The notes under the pieces were generated by a model. The model saw only the letters and a program-made list of their open reading frames with translations, was not told the DNA's origin and made no database searches. From Flavobacteriaceae bacterium UBA2765 (GTDB taxonomy: Bacteria > Bacteroidota > Bacteroidia > Flavobacteriales > Flavobacteriaceae), in assembly GCA_002352665.1 (NCBI GenBank), contig DEIV01000044.1:167048-206813 (forward strand): a DNA stretch of 39,766 nucleotides, given 5' to 3'. The position numbers were made by a program, and so were the translations under genes. Shown piece by piece: positions 32,657 through 39,766 of this stretch. The stretch's first letter is position 1. The number at the start of each line of letters is the position of its first letter.

Positions 32657-35600
32657 ATCTAACCGCTTATAAGCAACCTATAAAGTTTAGCCTTACGCTA
32701 ACTTTCATTATTGCATTCTTTCTAAGTAGTAGTAATGTATCTGCACAATTTATAACTACATGGAAAACCACAACCGCAGGTGAAAGCATTACAATACCCA
32801 CATATTCAACTGAAACCTATAACTACACCGTAGACTGGGGTGATGGTAATATTACAACAGGTGAAACAGGTGATGCTACCCATGCTTATGCAATCACAGG
32901 AGACCATACCGTAAGTATTACTGGCCTTTTCCCTCGTATTTATTTCTATAGCTCTAGTGACCCCAATAAAGAAAAAATAATAAGCATAGATAAATGGGGA
33001 AACAACCTGTGGGCTTCAATGGCATGGGCATTTTATGAATGTATTAATCTTGCAGGTCAAGCTTCTGACAACCCTAATCTTACCAATGTAAAAAGTATGC
33101 AAAGTATGTTCTATGGTTGCTCAACTTTTAACCAAAATATTGGTGGTTGGGTTACTTCAAACGTAAATAGCATGGCTAACCTATTTACTCTATGTGTAAT
33201 TTTTGATCAAAATATAGGTAGTTGGGATACAGCTAAAGTAACCGATATGTCAGGTATGTTTTTACTTGCCAAAAAATTCCATCAAGATTTACCTTGGGAG
33301 ACAAGGGAAGTAAAAAATATGAGATCTATGTTTTCAAATGCCAAAAATTTTAATGGAAACATTACCAATTGGGATGTTGAAAATGTGCAAGATATGGAAT
33401 ATATGTTTCAGAAAACAGATCTATTTGATCAACCCATTGGTGCTTGGACAACTACAGCATTAACCAAAATGAATGGTATGTTTAATGATGCAATTGCATT
33501 CGATAAAAATATTGGAAATTGGAATATTACTGGAGTTAGCGAAATGAAATATGTATTTAGAGGTGCAAGTAGATTCAATCAAGATTTTTTGAATTGGGAT
33601 TTTAGTAATGTAACAAATACAGATAGCATGTTTCGAGATTGTATTGCATTTGATCAAGATTTATCAAATTTAGATGTTTCAAATGTTGATTATATGTCTG
33701 ATATGTTTAATGGAGCAACTAATTTCAACGGAAATATAGATAATTGGGATGTTTCGAAAGTAACAAACATGAATATAATGTTTGCTGATGCGATAAACTT
33801 TAACAGAGATATTGGTGGGTGGACTACTACTAGTTTACAGAAAACGGCATATATGTTTGAAGGTGCCACCATATTTGACAAAGATTTAAATGATTGGGAA
33901 GTAGGGTCAGTTACAACTATGTTTAGAATGTTTAAAGATGCTGTTGCATTTACTAAAGATTTGAATGGTTGGGATGTAAGTTCTGTTCAAAGTATGGAGC
34001 AAATGTTTGATGGGGCTACTAATTTTGATGGAAATATTTCAAACTGGGTCACAACATCTGTAACCAATATGGAAGCTATGTTTAGGGATGCAACTGCCTT
34101 TAGTAAAAATATAGAAGGTTGGAAGACTGAGAGGGTAACTAATATGGGGTATATGTTTGACGGGGCTGTTAATTTTGATCAAAACCTCGAGAATTGGAAT
34201 GTTGAGGGGTTAACAGCTACAGGTATTTCAAAAGGTGCACGTAATATGTTTGATGGTGTAACCTTGTCAACAATCAATTACGAAAAATTACTCATTAGCT
34301 GGGCTGCTCAAAACGTAAATGCAGGTGTTCTTTTTAGTGGAGGAAATAGTACATATTGCTCACCAGCATCAATAACCGCTCATACTACATTGGAAAGTAA
34401 GTGGATAATTACCGATGGTGGTAATACGGGTTGTACAGCAGTTGCACAAACCTATGTGCCAGACGATAATTTTGAACAAGCACTTATTGATTTAGGTTAT
34501 GATAGCGGACCATTAGATGATTATGTACTAACCGCGAACATCAATACACTAACAAGCTTAACGGTATCCAATAAAGCCATAGCCGATTTAACAGGTATTG
34601 AAGATTTTCTTGCTTTAACTCAACTTATTTGTAGAGATAACTTACTGACTAGTTTAGATGTTAGTAACAATACAGCGTTAACAAATATTGATTGTTCAAA
34701 AAATGACATAACAAGTTTAGATCTTAGTACAAACATTTCTTTGACAGATATTGATTGTAACCAAAATTACAACCTTACATCACTAAATATTAGTCAAAAT
34801 AATCAGGTAACCGATTTAGATTGTTATTACAATAATTTAACAACATTAGACGTAAGTCATATGTCTAATTTAAACTGGTTTTCTATCCATAATAACCCCT
34901 CTTTAACGAATGTTAATGTCACCGGACTTCTGAACTTAACTAAATTTTGGTGTCATAGCGGTGACTTATCTACTATTGACATTACAACCAATACCGCTTT
35001 AGAGATATTCTCATGTGGAGATAATCCTTTAGGAATTATTAATCTCACCCAAAACACGGCTTTAAAACAACTTTGGGCATATAAAAACGGACTTACAAGT
35101 TTAGATTTATCTCAAAACCCATTGTTAGAAACTCTTGAGTGCAACAATAATAGTGGTCTTTCATTGCTAGATTTCAGTAACAATCTTCAACTTCAAAAAT
35201 TGAATTGTCAAAATACGGACATTACTAACTTAGATCTAAGTACACAAAATATTTTTATAGAATTATTTGGTGGGAATAATCCAGAATTAACCTCCTTAAA
35301 CATAAAAAACGGAAATAATACTAATGTTACAACATTCAATACTAATAACACCCCAAAGTTAACTTGTATTTTTGTTGATGATAAAGCCTTTAGTACAACC
35401 AATTGGACAACTATTGATGCCACTTCAAATTTTGCAACAACCCAAGCGGAGTGTGATGCTTTATCCTGCTCAGTACCACAATCTGAAAGAGATGCCTTAA
35501 TGGCTTTATACAATAATTTAGATGGTGCAAATTGGACAGACAACACCAACTGGAACACGGCAGCACCGGTAGAAGATTGGTTTGGTGTAACCGTAGACTG

Positions 35601-38600
35601 TCCTAATAATACGGTAACTGAAATTAACTTAACGCAATCGCAATTTGTTGGTAATAATCTTACAGGTATACTTCCTGCCAAGATTAAAGATTTGACCAAC
35701 CTTAATGTCTTAGATTTAAGTCATAATCAAATTTCAGGTACTATTATTCCAGAAATATACGATTTAACAAAGCTAGAAATACTTGAATTGAATGATAACC
35801 TTTTAACAGGAGGAATTTCTACAGATGTAGATAAACTAGGCAATCTGCAACGATTTTTATTACGAAACAACCCTAATTTAGGAGGTTCAATTCCTGCTGA
35901 GTTCGGAAATATGGCTACTAACTTAGCCAGCATAAGCATTAGCAATTGTGGATTAACAGGACAAATACCTGAAGAATTATGGAATTTAAACATTTTAAGG
36001 GTATTAAATTTAAGTGATAATAATTTAGATGGAAATATTCCGGCTACAAACATCACTAATCTAACAGAATTACTTTCATTGTTTCTTGGTCAGAATAATT
36101 TAGATGGAAGCATTCCTGCGGGTCTTGCTTTGCTACCGAACCTAGATGTTTTTCATATAAACAACAATCAATTTACAGGAGTCATCCCTAATTTCACAGG
36201 TATAACCACTCAATTGCTCATTGATAATAATAAATTTCAATTTGGTGATTTTGAAAATGAATTCAATAGTTACACTGCCAATATTTCATTGTTTAGAGAT
36301 TCCCCACAGGCTAAAGTAGATGCCCTAGAAACAAGAAATCGAAATATAGGAGACAATACGACCATGGTCACCAATTGTAGTGGTAGTCAGAATAATTACC
36401 AATGGTACAAAGATGGTGCTCTAATTTCAGGAGCAACTAATGCCACCTTAAGCTTAACTAATCTTCAACTATCTGATGCTGGCATATACCATTGTGAGGT
36501 AACCAGCGATATTGTAACGGGTCTTACTATCAAAAGAAATGAAATCACACTAAACATTACAAATGTTTCAAACCCCTTAGACGATTTTGTAACCACATGG
36601 AAAACCACCAATCTAAATGAAAGTATCACCATACCAACTTTTCCAACTGAAACCTATAACTATACCGTAGATTGGGGAGATGGCAGTACAGATAATACCA
36701 TTTATACTGGCGATGCAACCCATCCCTATACAACAGCAGGAGAATATGAGATAAGAATTAGCAATACTTTTCCTCGTATATATTTTAATAATGCTGGCGA
36801 CAAAGACAAAATAATATCTATAGACCAATGGGGAAATCAACCTTGGACTTCAATGGCTTCAGCATTTAAGGGTTGCGCAAATTTGGCAGGACAAGCTTCT
36901 GACAATCCTATTCTTTCAGGGGTTACAGATTTATCTTCAATGTTTGCAGGTTGTTCCGTTTTTAATCAAGATATAAGTGGATGGAAAGTCGATAATATTA
37001 CAAATATGTCAGCTATGTTTGCCAGTGCTTCTTTTTTTAATAAAGAATTAAATTGGGATACATCAAAGGTTACTTCCATGCTAAATATGTTTAGCCAAGC
37101 TAAAGCTTTTAGTAAAGACTTAGATTGGAATACCTCAGAAGTTACAACCATGTCAGGCATGTTCAATGGGGCTGAAGCATTTAATGGAAATATAAGTAAT
37201 TGGATAACAACAAAAGTTACAGGTATGAGCTATATGTTTAGTTTTGCCAAAGCTTTTGATAAAGATATTACAGGTTGGACAACAAATAATGTTACCAATA
37301 TGTTCGCAATGTTTTGGAATGCTGAAAAATTCAATCAACCTATTGGAATCTGGAAAACGTCAAAAGTAACAGAAATGTCTTTTATGTTTAAGGGTGCAAT
37401 AAATTTTGACCAAAATTTAGAAAATTGGAACGTAGAAGGTTTAGTAGTTTCTTCAGGAACCAATGGTGCCGAAGAAATGTTTGCAAATATAAAACTCTCT
37501 TCGGCTAATTATGATGCTTTGCTTATAAGCTGGAATTCACAAATTTTGAACCCCAACGTAATGTTTAGTGGCGGAAATAGCACTTATTGTAATGGAGAAA
37601 TTGCAAGAACAAATATGATCAATAATGATGGATGGACGATAATTGATGGTGGGAAAGATGCCGCTTGTATTACTGTCCCCAACTGTACAACACTAACCAA
37701 TCCATCAAATGGAGTTGCCAATGTCCTGATTACTTCCGATTTAACTTGGACAGCAGTTACCAATGCAGATGGGTATTACCTAAGTGTTGGAACAAGCTCA
37801 AGGGGAACTGATTTTTTAAACAACGAGAATATTCTTGGTGGAGCAACCACTACTTACAATCCATTAGACTTTGCAGAAAACCAAACGTATTACGTAACGG
37901 TAATTGCATATAATACAGTAGGAAATGCCGTAAGCTGTACAGAGACAAGTTTTACAACTGAGATAGTAGCGACTGTTCCAGATTGTACAAGTTTGACGAG
38001 CCCAGTAGATGGTATTACAGGAGTTTCTATAAGTACAGATTTAACTTGGACAGCCGTTACCAATGCAGATGGGTATTACCTAAGTGTTGGAACAAGCTCA
38101 GGGGGAACTGATTTTTTAAACAACGAGAATGTTCTTGGCGGAGCAACCACTACTTACAATCCATTAGACTTTGCAGAAAACCAAACGTATTACGTAACGG
38201 TAATTGCATATAATACAGTAGGAAATGCCGTAAGCTGTACAGAGACAAGTTTTACAACTGAGATAGTAGCGACTGTTCCAGATTGTACAAGTTTGACGAG
38301 CCCAGTAGATGGTATTACAGGAGTTTCTATAAGTACAGATTTAACTTGGACAGCAGTTACCAATGCAGATGGGTATTACCTAAGTGTTGGAACAAGCTCA
38401 GGGGGAACTGATTTTTTAAACAACGAGAATATTCTTGGCGGAGCAACCACTACTTACAATCCATTAGACTTTGCAGAAAACCAAACGTATTACGTAACGG
38501 TAATTGCATATAATACAGTAGGAAATGCCGTAAGCTGTACAGAGACAAGTTTTACAACGGAAGATGATTTAGCACCACAGACAAATGATATTCCAAACTT

Positions 38601-38841
38601 TTTTACACCAAATAATGATGGTACTAATGATTATTGGCAGGTTATAGATACAGATAATCAGATTGAATACATTCAAATTTTTGATCGTTATGGTAAATTA
38701 TTAAAACAGTTTACTACAACTTCACAAGGATGGGATGGGAATTATATGGGCAATCCTATGCCAAATAGTGATTATTGGTATATAATTACTTTGAATAATG
38801 GTAAATACACGAAAGGACATTTTAGTTTAATTAGAAGATAG
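32653..38841 (+). CDS. Giant modular T9SS type B surface protein (BspA/DUF285, LRR, Ig-like, FN3-like)
   Basis: 2062 residues with signal peptide (1-31, SNVSAQ). Order: a PKD-like segment with YTVDWGDG (about 35-100); 15 BspA/DUF285 units of the type 'MF-x-x-A-x-x-FN-x-x-I-x-x-W' (to about 595); an LRR block opening with YVPDDNFEQALIDLG (about 605-935); plant-type LRRs with LPAKIKDLTNLNVLDLSHN (about 945-1215); an Ig-like domain with YQWYKDGALISGA and GIYHCEV (about 1219-1305); a second PKD plus 7 DUF285 units (about 1309-1670); three FN3-like repeats (about 1676-1975); and a type B sorting domain (IPNFFTPNNDGTNDYW, IFDRYGKLL, GHFSLIRR). It is a secreted adhesin-like protein; the adjacent PorP/SprF gene is the typical partner for T9SS type B cargo. 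Confidence 0.93.
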   Translation: MNLTAYKQPIKFSLTLTFIIAFFLSSSNVSAQFITTWKTTTAGESITIPTYSTETYNYTVDWGDGNITTGETGDATHAYAITGDHTVSITGLFPRIYFYSSSDPNKEKIISIDKWGNNLWASMAWAFYECINLAGQASDNPNLTNVKSMQSMFYGCSTFNQNIGGWVTSNVNSMANLFTLCVIFDQNIGSWDTAKVTDMSGMFLLAKKFHQDLPWETREVKNMRSMFSNAKNFNGNITNWDVENVQDMEYMFQKTDLFDQPIGAWTTTALTKMNGMFNDAIAFDKNIGNWNITGVSEMKYVFRGASRFNQDFLNWDFSNVTNTDSMFRDCIAFDQDLSNLDVSNVDYMSDMFNGATNFNGNIDNWDVSKVTNMNIMFADAINFNRDIGGWTTTSLQKTAYMFEGATIFDKDLNDWEVGSVTTMFRMFKDAVAFTKDLNGWDVSSVQSMEQMFDGATNFDGNISNWVTTSVTNMEAMFRDATAFSKNIEGWKTERVTNMGYMFDGAVNFDQNLENWNVEGLTATGISKGARNMFDGVTLSTINYEKLLISWAAQNVNAGVLFSGGNSTYCSPASITAHTTLESKWIITDGGNTGCTAVAQTYVPDDNFEQALIDLGYDSGPLDDYVLTANINTLTSLTVSNKAIADLTGIEDFLALTQLICRDNLLTSLDVSNNTALTNIDCSKNDITSLDLSTNISLTDIDCNQNYNLTSLNISQNNQVTDLDCYYNNLTTLDVSHMSNLNWFSIHNNPSLTNVNVTGLLNLTKFWCHSGDLSTIDITTNTALEIFSCGDNPLGIINLTQNTALKQLWAYKNGLTSLDLSQNPLLETLECNNNSGLSLLDFSNNLQLQKLNCQNTDITNLDLSTQNIFIELFGGNNPELTSLNIKNGNNTNVTTFNTNNTPKLTCIFVDDKAFSTTNWTTIDATSNFATTQAECDALSCSVPQSERDALMALYNNLDGANWTDNTNWNTAAPVEDWFGVTVDCPNNTVTEINLTQSQFVGNNLTGILPAKIKDLTNLNVLDLSHNQISGTIIPEIYDLTKLEILELNDNLLTGGISTDVDKLGNLQRFLLRNNPNLGGSIPAEFGNMATNLASISISNCGLTGQIPEELWNLNILRVLNLSDNNLDGNIPATNITNLTELLSLFLGQNNLDGSIPAGLALLPNLDVFHINNNQFTGVIPNFTGITTQLLIDNNKFQFGDFENEFNSYTANISLFRDSPQAKVDALETRNRNIGDNTTMVTNCSGSQNNYQWYKDGALISGATNATLSLTNLQLSDAGIYHCEVTSDIVTGLTIKRNEITLNITNVSNPLDDFVTTWKTTNLNESITIPTFPTETYNYTVDWGDGSTDNTIYTGDATHPYTTAGEYEIRISNTFPRIYFNNAGDKDKIISIDQWGNQPWTSMASAFKGCANLAGQASDNPILSGVTDLSSMFAGCSVFNQDISGWKVDNITNMSAMFASASFFNKELNWDTSKVTSMLNMFSQAKAFSKDLDWNTSEVTTMSGMFNGAEAFNGNISNWITTKVTGMSYMFSFAKAFDKDITGWTTNNVTNMFAMFWNAEKFNQPIGIWKTSKVTEMSFMFKGAINFDQNLENWNVEGLVVSSGTNGAEEMFANIKLSSANYDALLISWNSQILNPNVMFSGGNSTYCNGEIARTNMINNDGWTIIDGGKDAACITVPNCTTLTNPSNGVANVLITSDLTWTAVTNADGYYLSVGTSSRGTDFLNNENILGGATTTYNPLDFAENQTYYVTVIAYNTVGNAVSCTETSFTTEIVATVPDCTSLTSPVDGITGVSISTDLTWTAVTNADGYYLSVGTSSGGTDFLNNENVLGGATTTYNPLDFAENQTYYVTVIAYNTVGNAVSCTETSFTTEIVATVPDCTSLTSPVDGITGVSISTDLTWTAVTNADGYYLSVGTSSGGTDFLNNENILGGATTTYNPLDFAENQTYYVTVIAYNTVGNAVSCTETSFTTEDDLAPQTNDIPNFFTPNNDGTNDYWQVIDTDNQIEYIQIFDRYGKLLKQFTTTSQGWDGNYMGNPMPNSDYWYIITLNNGKYTKGHFSLIRR
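37738..38558 (+). repeat. 300-base tandem DNA repeat, three near-identical copies
   Basis: Units begin at about 37741, 38041 and 38341 with an exact 300-base period; the third ends at 38558. Copies differ at only a handful of positions, for example AGCAGTTACC/AGCCGTTACC, GCTCAAGGGG/GCTCAGGGGG and AATATTCTTGG/AATGTTCTTGG. The linker between units 2 and 3 repeats the one between units 1 and 2, whereas the DNA before unit 1 has diverged. Each copy encodes one FN3-like domain (DLTWTAVTNADGYYLSVGTS). Near-identity implies recent duplication or ongoing conversion. Confidence 0.95.
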
Positions 38842-38846
38842 ATATA

Positions 38847-39766
38847 ATGAAGAGTTTTAAAATAGTTCTTATCGTTTTAGGGTTTTTACTGGTTAAAAAT
38901 GTAGTGGAAGCACAAGGTACCTTACCAATTTATTCTGATTATTTATCAGATAATATATTTTTGGTACATCCCAGTGCTGCAGGAATTGGTAATAGTGGAA
39001 AACTCCGGTTAACCCACCGTCAACAATGGTCAGATAATACTGATGCACCTTCTTTACAAACCATAAGTTTTAATAATCGATTTGGAGAAAAAACAGCATT
39101 AGGAGCTATTATCTTTAACGATAAAAACGGATTTCATTCGCAGTTAGGAATCCAAGCAACATATGGGTATCATCTCAATTTTGGTAGAGATGAAGCGTTG
39201 GATCAATTATCATTTGCACTGTCGGCTTCCTATATTCAAAATAGTGTAGACCAACGAGCTTTTACAATACCAGATCCTGTTATCTCTCAAATTGTTGAAT
39301 CTGATAGTTACTTCAATGCCGATTTCAGTATTGCCTATCATAACCTTGACGGATTTATCTATTTTACAGCAAAAAACATATTGTTAAATGCTCAGGATTC
39401 TGAAAATAGGGATTATCGAAATATTAATTTAAGACGATATTTGCTAAATGCTGGTTACTTTTTTGGTTGGGGTAAAAATTTTCAAATTGAACCTTCTATC
39501 ATGCTTCAATATTTTGGTAGAACTAAAGAAAAATTAGTAGATATAAATACTAAATTATATAAAACATTTGGTGAAAATAAAAGAGGTTTTCTAGCATTAT
39601 CCTACAGAAGAAGTTTGGATAGTAATGATACCCAAGCTTTAAGTCAGATAACCCCAATTCTTGGATTAGAATTGGACAGATACTTAATCTCATACACTTA
39701 TACACATCAACTAGGAGATATTACTTTTCAAAATGGAGGTTATCATCAATTTACTTTAGGCATAAA
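38847..39766 (+). CDS. PorP/SprF family T9SS membrane protein, 3' end cut by window
   Basis: 306 codons are visible, starting with a signal peptide (about 1-25, VVEAQG). The mature start YSDYLSDNIFLVHPSAAGIG and LRLTHRQQWSD then TISFNNRF followed by ALGAIIFNDKNGFHSQLGI are diagnostic of PorP/SprF. The rest shows alternating amphipathic strands of an outer-membrane beta-barrel. These proteins bind type B C-terminal-domain cargo and help hold it at the cell surface (SprF with SprB is the studied pair). It starts 5 bases after the adhesin gene, which supports that pairing. About 10-30 residues are likely missing at the end. Confidence 0.93.
   Translation, partial: MKSFKIVLIVLGFLLVKNVVEAQGTLPIYSDYLSDNIFLVHPSAAGIGNSGKLRLTHRQQWSDNTDAPSLQTISFNNRFGEKTALGAIIFNDKNGFHSQLGIQATYGYHLNFGRDEALDQLSFALSASYIQNSVDQRAFTIPDPVISQIVESDSYFNADFSIAYHNLDGFIYFTAKNILLNAQDSENRDYRNINLRRYLLNAGYFFGWGKNFQIEPSIMLQYFGRTKEKLVDINTKLYKTFGENKRGFLALSYRRSLDSNDTQALSQITPILGLELDRYLISYTYTHQLGDITFQNGGYHQFTLGI

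Noticed and set aside
35208..36056. Long minus-strand open frames (163 and 109 codons) opposite the adhesin gene
   Set aside because: They are antisense to a continuous, domain-rich 2062-residue gene and show no recognisable protein features; their openness follows from the repetitive Leu/Asn/Thr codon pattern of the LRRs.
37738..38558. Regular repeats considered as a CRISPR array
   Set aside because: The unit is 300 bases, in frame, without short spacers, and encodes an FN3-like domain.

Overview
The window is strongly A+T-rich and comes from a member of the Bacteroidota, most likely a Flavobacteriaceae relative. The evidence is a type IX secretion system (T9SS) cargo protein with a type B (gliding-motility-associated) C-terminal domain followed by a PorP/SprF-family gene, a second cargo with a type A sorting domain, promoters of the TAnnTTTG type, and many lipoproteins and short MKK/MKT-type signal peptides. 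Almost every gene is on the + strand; the one clear exception is a SAM-dependent methyltransferase at 2767-3372. No tRNA, rRNA, CRISPR array, transposase or integrase was seen.

Layout: (1) 1-2382: a cut membrane/PH-like protein, a lipoprotein, a fatty-acid-hydroxylase/sterol-desaturase family enzyme and another lipoprotein, then a gene-poor stretch with a decayed small secreted-protein gene. (2) 3663-22346: a very long co-directional train of mostly hypothetical secreted, lipoprotein and small membrane proteins, with small gaps or ATGA overlaps. Recognisable members are an STM3941-like membrane protein, a YwqK/MORN-repeat protein, a tandem TonB-C-domain protein, an LRR protein with a T9SS type A signal, a DKNYY-like lipoprotein, a SUKH (SMI1/KNR4)-like protein and a DUF6985-like protein. 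Several of these families are known from toxin-immunity neighbourhoods, but no toxin is present. Two genes look broken at poly-A runs. (3) 22589-24354: lipoprotein, DUF6843-like and DUF2809-like membrane proteins. (4) 24427-29336: an SPFH-SHOCT protein, a four-helix membrane protein, a possible YbjN-fold protein, a cytoplasmic trypsin-like protease with zinc ribbon and SHOCT tail, and a small membrane protein, closed by a strong terminator. It looks like a membrane-associated stress-response module. (5) 29532-31951: a TPR-containing LytS-type histidine kinase and its LytTR response regulator. (6) 32252-39766: a small PH-like membrane protein, a 2062-residue modular surface protein (BspA/DUF285 repeats, LRRs, Ig-like domain, three near-identical FN3-like repeats, T9SS type B signal) and its PorP/SprF partner, cut by the window end.

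The most interesting non-coding signal is an element at 3464-3535 and 22469-22540, with a weaker third copy at 25484-25554. Each lies upstream of a gene set and has a CCC...TTTTCA block exactly 49 bases (first T of TTTTCA to the final G) upstream of a degenerate -7 box CAYYTTTG. It looks like an activator-dependent promoter class linking three otherwise separate gene groups.
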